A DNA stretch of 64,000 nt from Rhizophagus irregularis (taxonomy: Eukaryota > Glomeromycota > Glomeromycetes > Glomerales > Glomeraceae). The notes below the pieces were generated by a model. It was not told where the DNA came from, ran no database searches, and worked only from the letters and a program-made list of their open reading frames with translations. Positions 46,060-57,972 of the stretch are shown here, piece by piece. How positions within the stretch are numbered: the first letter of the stretch is position 1; each line of letters opens with the position of its first letter. Position numbers and translations under genes: made by a program. The DNA lies in contig NC_089434.1 of assembly GCF_026210795.1 (NCBI RefSeq), positions 310,001-374,000 of the forward strand, in the 5' to 3' direction.

Positions 46060-47264
46060 TACATCGTTACAATTACAGTTGGACATAAAAAACAAATGTT
46101 ATATTATAATATTTTACATCATCTTTTAATAAGAAAATATCATTCGAAGAAGAATGAAAACCTTACCGGTTATACCGGTTACGGGGGGTGGTTTTTTTTT
46201 TATTATTTTTATTTTTTATTTTTATTTATTTTATTTTTTATCTTTTATTTTTTATTTTTTTTATTCTATTTATTTATTATTATTATTATTATTTTTATTT
46301 TTATTTTTTTAGAAAAAAAAAAAAAGAAAAACTATAACGAACCTAATTTTAGTTTAGTTAAACTTTTTTTTTACACAATTTTATAAATCATGAACCAATT
46401 ATATCGGGGGTGATTTTGTGTTGTAATACAGCACATCATACATACATACACATGGAGGATGATCATTGGAATAAAAAATTTTTTTTCAAACTTTTAATGC
46501 ACACTTAATTACTCTTTTTAAATATAAAATTAAGGTTTATATGATTATAAATCGTATGTAATGTATAATATTTTAATATGTCTAATTTAAATTAAAAGAA
46601 AAAATTAAATTAACAAACGTGCTTAAATTTTGTACACATATTTTTTAAAAATAATAAAATATAATATATATTTATATGTATATATATGTATATATAAGTA
46701 AATATATACACATATATAGATAGATAGATATTATATTATTATATTATTTTTTATATTTTTTATTATTTTTACTTTTATTTTATTTTTTTTTATTTTTAAC
46801 ATGGGTAATTTAAACTTTTTCAGGGATTTACGCCTTGTTTATATTATGTCAGAAAAATTTTTGATACCCATGATACCCAATAATATTTATTTACTTTGTT
46901 TTACCATAATTAACCGTTAATATCCGTTATTAACTATCCCGTTTAACTAATTTAAACCTTAATTTTAAATTTTTTTTTTTTTTTTATATTTCTTCATTAT
47001 AAAAAAAAAATATAAATATCATAAAACATCATACTACAAGAATTTTGGCACTGTAAAAAAAAAAAAGTCGATTGATAACAAGCATATTCAGATCAAAAAT
47101 TAATAAACATAATTCAACTGTTTTAATAAATTTTAATTCTTCAAAAGAAAACATAACTTTCGAAGATTAATATAATATAATTCAGTAAGCTTAAAAAATC
47201 ACAACAAACATTAAGAACAAACATTAATAATAAACATTAATAACCAAACAATTAATATAAAAAA
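46060..47264. other. Low-complexity spacer upstream of the methyltransferase gene
   Basis: Positions 46187-46325 are a T-rich tract with TTTTTA units ending in an A run. Positions 46668-46735 are alternating TATATG/TATACA sequence with GATA units. Positions 47195-47255 hold ACATTAA(T) repeats just before the ATG at 47265. No gene. Confidence 0.6.
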
Positions 47265-48296
47265 ATGGGAATTTTCATAGTATTTTCAAAGTTGAAAAAG
47301 ATCGTACAAACCCTAAAGTTTCCCAGTACAAAATACTCAACGATATTGGATTATACAAGTCACTCTCTTGTGACGAATTTATGGAATTGTGATTTCATGG
47401 CCCCTATCGAAAATACATTAACTAAAGGAGCACAAGTATTGGACGTTGGGTGAGTATATTTATTTTTCATATATAAAGTATATATAATGATCGCCATATT
47501 AATAATTGCTTTATTTATATTTTTTTTTATTTTTCAAGAACTGGAGAGGGGGCGTGGGTGATTAGTTGCGCAGAGCGCTTCCCTATGTCAACTTTTATTG
47601 GGGTGGATGCTTCTTTATATTTCCCCTTAGTGCCAAAAGTAAAATTTATGAATGCACATTTCCTCAAAACCGACATCCTGGAAGGGCTGGCCCTGGAGGA
47701 TAACACATTTGATTTCGTTCACCTGCGTTGCATCACCCTCATCTTCACGGATGAGGAGTGGAGCAATAAAGTTATTAAAGAACTTATCAGAGTATGTAAA
47801 CCTGGTGGGTGGATTGAAATTGTCGAGTTAGACTGTCAGTACATTAACCAGGGACCAGTGCACTTGAACTTGTGCAACCAATGTAAATACATTTCCATTC
47901 GCTGTTTTTCAATTTGTTAATTACATTAACTCCCTCATTCTAATTATAACTGTCTTAATTTAAATAGCCAAGAGGTTCTTTCTCGAAAATAATGTACATA
48001 GTATTGCCGGTGAAGATATTGCATTTTATTTGAAACAAACCGGTGCGGTTTGTGAAATTAATGAAGAATTAAGAGTAGTACCATTTCATGGTAGTAAGTT
48101 AGGCAAGTCATTTGCAGATCATCAGATCAAGTTCATGCAGGCCTACAAAGACATTTTGCCCGGTATTTTGGGTATGGATGAAAAACAATGGGAAGATACA
48201 CTAAAAACAATTAGAAAGGAACTTTCCGTACATAAAACAGAAAGCATAATGCGGAGGATTTATTGTAAAGTAAATCCTAAACAATCAGTAATCTAA
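47265..48296 (+). CDS. Class I SAM-dependent methyltransferase, three exons, 285 residues
   Basis: Exons 47265-47449, 47539-47882 and 47968-48296 (phase 2 then phase 1). The junction of exons 1 and 2 rebuilds SAM-binding motif I as LDVGTGEGAW (about residues 59-68), a slightly unusual form of the common LDVGCGxG. Further motifs follow: TFIGVDAS (acidic loop), DNTFDFVHLRC (motif II) and VCKPGGWIEIVELD (motif III). The C-terminal part is helical with GEDIAFYLKQTGAV. Length and layout fit the large LaeA/UbiE-like fungal methyltransferase group. The substrate cannot be inferred. Codons are more balanced than in the kinases, and no repeat borders are near, so this is probably a stable single-copy-like gene. 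Confidence 0.87.
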
Positions 48297-48424
48297 TTTA
48301 CTGTAAATATAAAAAATAGTTGTTTATATATGTTTATTTTTTTTATTCTGTGTGTTTATTAGTTGACTAGTTTAATAGTTAACTTTTTTACTTTTTATTT
48401 CAATTGTAAAAAAGAACTTTCCTA

Positions 48425-49480
48425 CGCCCAAAAAAAAAGGTAAATATTATGTATTCAATAATTCTATTGAAAAAAAATATTGAAAAAAATACGCTTAAAA
48501 AAAAAATAATAATAATAATATTTTAAGTAAATATAATATATTTATATTAATTTATAATTTATTTAAAAACTTATTTTTTTCTTAAAACTTATTTTTTCTA
48601 TTAAAGAAAAAATATACCTAAAAAAAAAATTAATTATAATTTATTCTATTATGTCTATGATTTTTTTTTTTAAAAAAAAAATAATAATAATAATTAAGCA
48701 AATAAAGTATATTTCAATAAGTCTAATTAAATTATTCGTTTTTTTAAATGAAAAAAAAATATGAAAAAAACATATACAAAAATATATAAAATTTTTTTAT
48801 TATAATTTGTTTGAGCTTCAAAAAAATTCAATTATTTGTTCTAAACGATGAAAAAATAAATGCCATAAAAAAAAAAATTTTAAGTAAATAATATAATGTA
48901 TATAATGTATTTAAAATAATTATTTATTTATTCAAAAATTTTTTTATTATGAAAACAAAAAAATTTTTTTTTTGTCTACTCCCAAAAAAATCATACATAT
49001 TTAATAATTCAATTGTTTATTTGAACGTATTCCATTATGAAAAATATACTAAAAAAAAATTGTAATAAAATGTATTCAATAACTTAATTAAACGTTTCTA
49101 ATTTCTATCATGAAAAAAATATGCGCTTCAAAATTCTAAACGAGAAAAATATGCACTCCAAAAAAAAATTAAGTAAATATAATGTATTGTTTATTTATTC
49201 AAAAATTTTTTATTATAAAAAAAATTGCCTACGCTTAAAAAAAAATCTTGTATTCAATAATTCAATTATTTTCCATTATGAAAAATATGCCTAAAAAAAC
49301 TAAAGTAAATAAAATGCATTCAATAAACTTAATTATTTGTTTAAATGAAAAATATGCAAAATTTTTTTATTATGAAAAATAATTTGTCGACGCTTAAAAA
49401 AAAACTAAAGTAAATAAAATGTATTCAATAACTCAATTATTTGTTTTAAACGGTAAAATATGCAGTTCAAGATTTCTATT
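48425..49480. repeat. Strongly diverged A-rich tandem repeat (~100-150 bp unit)
   Basis: Recurring landmarks in the same order are: an A run after CGCTTA or CTCCA, AAGTAAATA(TA)AATGTATTCAATAA, a TTCAATTATTTG(TTTTAAACG) block, ATGAAAAATATGC, and TTTTTTATTATGAAAA. At least seven to eight diverged units follow the methyltransferase gene. No reading frame. Confidence 0.7.
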
Positions 49481-52345
49481 TTTAGAATTATTTTTTTATA
49501 ACGACAATAAACGAGATTGTAAAGATTAGAACTTTCAAAACTTCCAATTCTAGACCTTCCGAAAACTCAAATAAAAAGGTTTTTGGCGCCATAATTTGAT
49601 AACATGGATAAGAAGGTAATGAATCAATGGAATTGGAAGGTCCAATTCCATTAAAACGTTCCAATGTAACATTATTGCATAATGGTACCCAATAACATTG
49701 TATGATTTTTTTTTCTCATGCATTGCATGATGCAATTGATGCATGAACGCAACATTTATCATAATTGATCACAATTTTTTAATGTTACATAACTGTATTG
49801 TTTATAATCATCTCATGTAAAGAAATTAAATTTCATAAATATTTATTTTCGTTATCTTACAGGAATCTATCTTGTCTCACCTTGTTTCGTTTATAATTGC
49901 TTATTTTGTACTTATTTTGTACATGTATTATTTATACTTAATAATATTTAATTTACGTATTACTGTGCCAAATTAAATAACCAATTAAAATATGTTCGTT
50001 ACATTTATATTGTAATATTGTATTTTATCGTCATCAATTTCAAATAGTCTGATCTTTTTTTAAAAAAATTTTTTTTTAAAAAAAAAATAAATAAATAAAT
50101 AAATAAATAAATATGAAAAAAAATATAAAAAATTTATTGGATAAATTTTAGTGCAGTAAAAAGATAAAAGATAAAGAGAATAACCATTAATAACTGATTA
50201 CCCATAAGTACAGTAAATGTTTTATTTTAGTTTAATAAATAATATTATAAAATTTTAACTCTTTATAAAGAAATTCATAGAGTATTACGTTAAAATAATT
50301 ATGATTCTAGACCGTCAAAAAGATTTATAATTATCATTATTATCTGTTTATCCATCCATCTCCCCATATTTGAAATGTTTCGGTTATTAGATTCATATCA
50401 GTATTATTACATTTTGTCTAAAATGACGTCATCTGATGTCCATAGAAGTCCATTATGGAATTCCACAATTTCCGCCTGGAATTTAACTCAAACGACTTGT
50501 TTGTTATATATATATATATATACTATATATATATCAAAACTTTAAAGCAAAGACGATCAAACGAATTTTATTTCTTGTAAGCGTTACATATAATATGTAA
50601 ATTTAGTGGTCTTTGTTTATTTTAGTTTTATATTAATTTTTTTTTTTTAATGTATAAAAAATATCTCAATTTATACCTTAAATAATTGGTCACCTTTGTC
50701 GTTCATTATTATATTGGGTTCAACTAATTTTACCCCGTAGTTCCATGGGAATTCAGTTAATAAGCAGAGTCCGGATGCCAGGAACCAAGGGGGGTGAAAC
50801 CTCTATTGGGTGAAATTATTATTTTTGATTCGTTCATTAAAATTTATCACATGATCGGTTGATAGATTTTCCGATAGATATACAGTATCTTATATTTTGT
50901 AAATCTTAATAATTTTGGCTAAAAACATTACAAATCATTTGATTAATTAAAAGGTTTGTTTTAAATTTCACAAAAAATTACTTAAATAATTCGTATTGGA
51001 TGTTATTAAAAAAATTTCCTTTAATATGATGTACAAGCAAAGATGTACTTGATGCATTTTAAGAATCATTAAAAAATTATTAATTAAAAAATTTCTTGGC
51101 ATATATCTGGTATGGCATTAGTTATTATATAAAAAACGAATAAGGATTTAGATGGATTAACTAATTTAATTTCAAGTTTTTATTTTTTTATTTTGATTAG
51201 TAAGAATAAAAATTATAAATCATTTTTTTTTAAAAAAAAATTTATAAGCAAAAAAAGGATCGATTACTAATAAAATTTTTTTTTTTTGATTTTCGGTTCT
51301 TGGAAATTAATATGAAAATCCGAATAAATTTTATATGATAATATTAAAAATAAAATTAATAAAAAAAAAAATGGACGTAAAATAAAAAAAAAGATCTTCT
51401 TATTCGTTCAATTTATGATTCGAAAAAAAAAAAATTGAAGATTGTGAAGATCTTCTTTACCAGTCTTTTATTGAACCATATCATAAAGCACTTGAAGATC
51501 TCTAATTAAATGTGCAGATATTATAGAATAATATCCAAATATTTGAAAATAAGTTGAAAGTCCTATATAAATTTAGTAAATTTATACTTGCTGTATTATT
51601 TTACTTTTTTGGTTATAATATTGAATATTGATATCGATATTCCTTTTTAGCAACAGAAAATTCGATCGAAAAGTTTCTTTAAATAAAAATAAATTTTTCT
51701 AATGGGAACAAGTAAATCAGAGTTTACGTATTACTGATAATTATTTATTCGATATGTGAATCATAGATTTACACTGTATGTAATTAAATAATGTATTTTT
51801 TATTTATTTATTTTTTTTTTTTGATCCTTTAAAAAATTATAATAAAAAAAATAAAAAAATAATGTTTTCAACCAAAATTTGCTTCAACTGAAAGAAAATA
51901 CATTTGAAAAATAATGGAATAAGTTCAAGAAAAGCACACAACATCAGGCAATGTTGAGTCTATAATCTACATCGAATAGTATCGAATCTAACATCGATGG
52001 CTTAATTGGCTTATTATAATAATAAAATTTTATCTATTACCTAGTTTTATCAAATGACGGTTAAAATTGAAGAGATTAAGTAAATATTAAGTTACTGTAC
52101 AAAAATATGTTTACATGTCTAAGATACTATTACTAAGCTAAATTTTCCAGTATATAGATTAGCAGGTAATTTGTATGAAATTCACGTGCAAAAAACTTTT
52201 ATTAATGGAATTAATTATGATTTTAAAACTTTGTTTTTTTTATTAACCTTATTAGCCTTATTTTCCAACCGTAATTATCTTGTAAATTTTTGAGGTACAT
52301 TGCGTTTAAAATAATGTGATAAGATGTCAATCAAATAAATGAGAT
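49481..52345. other. AT-rich spacer, no supported gene
   Basis: Contains an ATGCAT-rich stretch (49700-49750), a (TAAA)n run at 50090-50112 and the palindromic (AT)n at 50508-50533. Reading frames here are short and compositionally biased. Confidence 0.5.
50508..50533. repeat. Interrupted (AT)n palindrome
   Basis: ATATATATATATATACTATA followed by TATATAT forms a near-perfect self-complementary run. Confidence 0.85.
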
Positions 52346-52821
52346 TTTTTTTTTATTTATTTTATTACTAAAAGAGTGTTGGAACCCAGACTATTACAAA
52401 TAAAAGAAGAAAGAGTTTGAAAAGACTTAAAACTAATATATGTGTATAGACCTTTGTTCGTCATCCCCTACGGGACCCCACTCTTCGATCAGAGATTTAG
52501 GGTGACCCAACGAGGGACACCCTAAACCCACCCCGGACCACCTACATCAGTAGGTATTTTTTGGTATTTGGGGCTGACCGCAGTGTGAAACTAGGGAGGT
52601 GCACTTGCAGAGCTCCCTTCCTAACCACCTTAGCAACACCTCAGCCAATAGCCCACCCCTTTCGGTGTAAGGATTAAATTGTTTGACCACCTGCCATACG
52701 GCTTTTGTGGTTGGTGCCCCCGCCGACACCATTGTATCCCAATGTGGGTCCTCCGGGTACCAAGATAATCCCATTAAACTACAGGCCTTGGAAGGATCCA
52801 GACATTATGATCCTGCTATCT
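52346..52821 (-). mobile_element. Retroposed SINE-like or 5'-truncated LINE element with 13-bp target duplication
   Basis: The direct repeat AAATAAATGAGAT flanks the insert (52333-52345 and 52822-52834). Read on the minus strand, the insert ends in an A-rich tail (AATAAAATAAATAAAAAAAAA) right at the duplication, the signature of target-primed reverse transcription. The body is about 50% GC in a 25% GC neighbourhood. Near its 5' end TGTAGTTTAATGGGATT resembles a tRNA-type A box, but no B box is clear, so RNA polymerase III origin is uncertain. A 75-codon frame inside is not a known protein. Confidence 0.85.
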
Positions 52822-53993
52822 AAATAAATGAGATGTCTAAATGACATACAATGATTATACACACCACAAAGTCACGTGGGAAAAAATACATATATACGTG
52901 GCTCATATTACTTTGATAACTTTCTGATATTAACTCTTCTAACGCAGTTCTATTAACAAGTAGTTCTTCTCTCGCCCCAACATGGATATTAGTTCATCAA
53001 ACATCATTTTATCCATTTTATCAGAAAAGTGGATTGCTTCCGGTGCCCATTGATGAAGTTTTAGGTAATTATAAATATTTCAAGTTTAAAACCTTTAAAA
53101 TTCTTCAATAAATTGAAGCCTTATTTATTTGGTATTGTAATTTTGACCTAAACATAGAATTTAAAATCCAAAGCTTGTGAACGTGAAGCTTGTGAGGGTC
53201 AAGGTTTCCCATCCAATCAAAGTAATACCTGAGTGAAATGATAAGAAATTTTTAAAACCTGTTAAATCTATTGGACTAGGAATGTCATTATGAGAGAATA
53301 TAATTGTCAGGCGATGCATTTGAATCCTCCAGTGAGCGAAGCTGGAAAGGTTATTGTATTGTTTAATCTAACCAAATGATCATCAGCTCTCACTATAATA
53401 TGTCTATTTTCCGATGTTTATTTTAACAACATCTTTTACCTTCTTTTAAAATCTTTACCTGGGTATTTTTTTCATTATATTTAGCAATTAGTAAATGGAG
53501 ATGACATGTAACAATTATTAATAAAAATATAAAAATATGCATTTAATGCCAAATAAATGTGATTTTACTACTATCTCAGTTCCATAAATTTTTGAAACCA
53601 CTTAAACTTAAACCACTTGCACGTGGTGACGTGATTAAAAAATAAATCCCGATATTGGCGAACAATAAATATTTTACTAATTACTGACTAAAAACGTTTC
53701 ATTAAGTGCTAATAAAAAATAATACATCTCGTGGATCACGTACTTATTGGTTGTAAGTTTGAATTTCGAATATACCAAATTCATTACTTTCCGCTAACGC
53801 TAAGTTTAATTTTAAATATTTTGTCAATTTTTTTTATTTTTTAGTGAAAAAAAAATAGTGTTATTTGTGGTATTTGATTACTCGTTTATTATGTGATTTA
53901 ATAAATAGATAACTGATAAATAAATATTTATGGTGGATGATTTAATAATATTCTTTAACTTGCGATTCGCTTTACGCGATTTTTAGTTGCTGC
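52822..53993. other. Spacer, partly class I kinase 3' flank in inverse orientation
   Basis: Positions 53690-53993 resemble, in reverse, the 8230-9180 repeat. No gene is seen; reading frames are short. Confidence 0.45.
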
Positions 53994-54757
53994 TAGTGCT
54001 CCGAATGATACGAGTCGACCCGGGTTAATTTGACCCGACTCGACTTTTAAATCGGGTCAGTACTAACGATTTTTAATGACCCGTGACCCGCATGACCCGC
54101 ATGACCCGACCCGCCGGGTCGGGTTATAAATTTCCTTGACTCGGGTTTGACCCGGGTTTGACCCGGATCGACCCGGATGATAATTTTGGCCAAAATTAAG
54201 CCAAGAATTAGTTTTAACAAATATTAACATAGCTTAATCAGAAAAATAAAAAAATTAACCTTGGCTTTTGAGAATAATATTTTTCTGATAGCTTTAGAAT
54301 TCCAATTTATCTTTGATTTGAATATCTGCTAATTATTTTGCCTAATTCTTTGACTTTTATTATATTAAACCAGGTTCAAAATTCGTATTTTTAATTTTAT
54401 TTTATTTAATTAGTCTAGGAGAAAATAAGAGCTAGTGTTACATGTTTTGTATAACCATTCATGATACAAATTTTAGGTGGCTACTAGTGGTTAATCACTA
54501 AGTTGCCTTTTTTTCAAATAAAAAAAATTAATTTTGTTATTATTATAAGAAAATCTCACATAATATAAGTTAGTACCCATTTTACTTAAATGTTCGGGTC
54601 TAACCCGGGTTACACGAGTTAAATTATAGTCGGTCGAGTCAAGGGTCGGGTTACGAAAATATGAGACCCGAATAAATACGAGTCTTATATTTTTTTATTC
54701 AGATCGGGTCGAATATTTCCTCAAAACCCGACCTGACTTGACCCGGTAGGAGCACCA
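53994..54757. mobile_element. hAT-type non-autonomous element, 764 bp, 8-bp target duplication
   Basis: GTTGCTGC (53986-53993 and 54758-54765) flanks ends TAGTGCTCC / GGAGCACCA. Terminal regions of about 180 bp carry dense CCCGAC/GGGTCGGGTT motifs, while the middle is ordinary AT-rich DNA. Paralogous flanks at 8237 and 22035 read GTGGCGCAGCAACTT (complement AAGTTGCTGCGCCAC) with a single GTTGCTGC, giving two empty sites. Confidence 0.9.
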
Positions 54758-55011
54758 GTTGCTGCGCCACATAACGTATCGATACAAAAAAATTTTAAAT
54801 CGAATATTGACTGTTAATAAATAGATAAACCTTACGTTTAATATTTGTAAATTATAATATTTAAATTGTAAATTATATGAATATTAATAAAATATTTTAG
54901 ATTTACTACTCCAAATCATAACGTTTAAATAATTATAAATATACAGTAAGAAAATAAATATTTTCGGATCATATAAACAAATAATAATGATAATTTATAA
55001 TAAATAAAAAT

Positions 55012-55357
55012 TTAAAATCCATCTAAAAAAATACAAGTGAAATAAAAAAATATATATTAGTATGAAACAAAATCCAAAATTACTTGCCGTCTGGAATTTT
55101 TAATTCATCTTGTTATTCCGAATGAAAATTTTTATCTTCATAAATTTCTTCATCTATAATCATAATAATAATAACAAAAAATACTATTATACTATTGTAA
55201 ATAAAATTAGTTGTTTGCATAAGTATTGAATAATTAATTTGATTATCTATAAATAAAATATGTTATATTTCAAGGAATACGAATTATAATCAATACAGAA
55301 TATATTTACTTGCCGTTATTTGAAATTCATCAAATGACCTGTATAATTCTTCATTAT
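55012..55357 (-). pseudogene. Second kinase relic lacking the kinase body: tail exons only
   Basis: On the minus strand three tail exons are recognisable: 55357-55314 (NEELYRSFDEFQI, 44 nt, phase lost), 55153-55088 (with an in-frame TAA after HSE) and 55022-55012 (Asp-Gly-Phe-stop). Part of the NQINY exon remains near 55245. To the right lies the class II 5' flank module (55430-55960), so promoter-side DNA joins tail DNA with zinc ribbon and kinase deleted. Confidence 0.75.
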
Positions 55358-55429
55358 CTAAAAATTATTAAAAGATAAATAGAGAAAATTTTCGCAACTT
55401 AAAATAATCATGGTTTTATTTTATTCAGA

Positions 55430-55960
55430 ACATAAGAACATTTATTTTAAAATGCTTATAATTTTTAATAAAAATTATACCAAGAAACATTTATCTTAAA
55501 TAGTATTTATTATCATGACTCTTTTTAGTATTTAATAGAATTTATTGTTAGTTTTTTTTTTTAGTAAAATAAAACAGATTATTTTAAAAATTTAACGCTT
55601 TAATTTGATTTTTCACAGTATTCGCGAGCATACTAGTATTTTATCAAAAAATATTTATCTTATATTAATTTTTTGCCATAGAAATATTTCACAATGACAA
55701 AAAAAAAAATAATTGAATTTTTTTATGATGTAAAAATAAACTAAACCAAATTATTTATTAAATGTTAGGCAAACAGGATAAAGAATTATTTTATTCTTTT
55801 TTTAAATAAACTTATATGATATCAAAAGAATAAATTAAAATTTATAATCTTGAACGGCGATAGTTTATTAAATAAAAAGGATGAAAGATAAAATTAATTT
55901 AAAATGAGAATAGATAGTTTCATGAATTTTCATTGAAATTTTTAAATCTGAATATTCAAA
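55430..55960. repeat. Class II kinase 5' flank module, second copy
   Basis: Collinear with 60660-61190 and inverted relative to 35930-36450. Shares CTTGAACGGCGATAGTTTAT and AAAGATAAAATTAATTTAAA. Confidence 0.75.
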
Positions 55961-57972
55961 CCTAGTATTATAATAATTTTATTTCTGTCAAGCGCTAAAT
56001 TATGAATTTAGTTGAAAGAAATTTCAAATTAACAGTTTATCCAAATTTTAAGGAAAAGCCAGAACAAACTAAACTAATGTGATGTTTTATGTTGTCAGAT
56101 TTAAAAAATTTGATAGATTTCTTTTGGTAATAAGAAAAAGGTTATCAAAATTGGGACCCGCTAAATTTTACCAGTGGTGATTATGAGATTATCACCACTT
56201 AATTCCGGCCAAAAAATTACAATTTGGCCAGAGTTAAAAAATACTGATCGCAAAATTTTAACTTAAATAATAAATTTTGCAATTTTCTTGAAAAACAACC
56301 ATTTGACTTTAGACAAATCTCTTCTTCTTGTAAATTTACATATAGAATAACTGTTTAATATGTGTAGTAGTTGATTATTATTTAATTAAATATTAATCTT
56401 ATAAAATTCAAAAAATCGGACTGGTAAAAATCACCGGTGATGACAATCACCACTGGTGACATTTTGACATTCTCTAAGAATAATATATTTAAAAAAAGAA
56501 AAATAATTTGTGAAAATTTTCATTGCGAAATTAAAACTTTTATCCGAATGAATACTGTACAATTGAAAATTTTTATTTATTTATTTATTTTATGGAGTAT
56601 AATTGAAAATTATTTCATTGATTAATTTTAATTCGTGATCATTAACGTAAGATCACGTTATTATTACAGCAGTAAAAATTTCAATTCTGGTTGACCATTT
56701 TCATAAATAATCGGCCGGAAATCCTATATCGAATAGTATATTAAACATCGGCTCAGTTAATTTTCTAAAAATTCGCTAATGCCTAATTTCTATCAGTTGA
56801 ATTTCGAGATTTCGATCATACTGTAATATCATTATAGTTCGTATTGAACATCATTTACATCAAAATTACATGAAGTTATCTAGTTCTACTGTATGTAATC
56901 ACTAAGCATTCTCAGATCTTAATATATAAATATGGCGAATATGGCGTAAGTACCGTATATACAGGGATAAGGTGTATACTTATTAGCTGTACACATTTTT
57001 TAAGGGTTAGGAATTATGATAACGTCAGCTGATCTACATTAGTAAACTTCGAATATGAGAACAATTAATGTTAGTTTAGCAGCCATTCTCATCTTAGTAG
57101 AGTCTAGAGTTTATTATTTTAACCTTGTAATTTATATAATAATTGTGTATATGATTTCAATACATTTTTAAAGGACAAAATAATAATTAATATTACTCAC
57201 CCAAATATTAGTAAATGGGAATTAAATGTTTTCAATATTTTTATATTTCGTTACAACCAATGATGAAATAAATTGTAATTTAAATTTTAACATGATTATT
57301 AAATTATCCATACATTCCACACATTTAATTTTTTAATGATCCAATATTTTGTAATAGTCATTAAATTATATATTAAAATTATTTTCAAATACTGCATTTA
57401 TATCAATTAACCAAAATATCCATGATCGTTAACGATAATATCACGTGATTTACTGTAATTCAGCCAGAATTATGATGGTTTCGTTTAAGCATTAATTTGA
57501 TGGCTAAAAATGCACGTGATAAATTGATATAAAGCTGAAATATTTTTGTACTTACTTACTTTATATTATTGAAAGAGTTAATTTTATTACGTTCTTTTAA
57601 TGATCCTTTATACAGTAATTGAACACAATTTAACGAACAAATCATATCCACTTTGTTCAAATATAAAAATTTTAATCATTAATTGGCCCTATCGTTACAA
57701 CAGTGTTACAACTTATTTATTATAAACTCATTAAATTAGTATTAAACTTCTCACTCCAATAATTTTATTTGCAGTAAATCAAAATTTATGTTATCGAAAA
57801 AGTTAAACTACTTATTTAATGAATAACGAAGTTATAACAATAATAATATCATAGTGAATTATTTAAATTACAAACTAAGAATTTTGTAAAAAATTTTACC
57901 TACTCTATACTTAGTGTTTAATAATTCTAAATAAAAAAAAGTAATAATATATTCCGTCGAATATTAAGTAAT
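55961..57972. other. Class II 3' flank of K6 and spacer
   Basis: Positions 56740-57972 mirror 43665-45000 behind K5. Inverted CCAGTGGTGATT / AATCACCACTGG motifs at about 56179 and 56440 suggest a small element of about 325 bp (56147-56475), without a clear target duplication. No gene. Confidence 0.55.

Noticed and set aside
46096-46386. 96-codon Phe/Tyr/Ile-rich frame
   Set aside because: It is a T-rich low-complexity tract.
48425-49480. Direct repeats reminiscent of a CRISPR array
   Set aside because: Units are diverged, A-rich and without regular spacers, and the genome is eukaryotic.
56147-56475. Possible inverted-repeat element with CCAGTGGTGATT ends
   Set aside because: The inverted motifs are real but borders and target duplication are not resolved.
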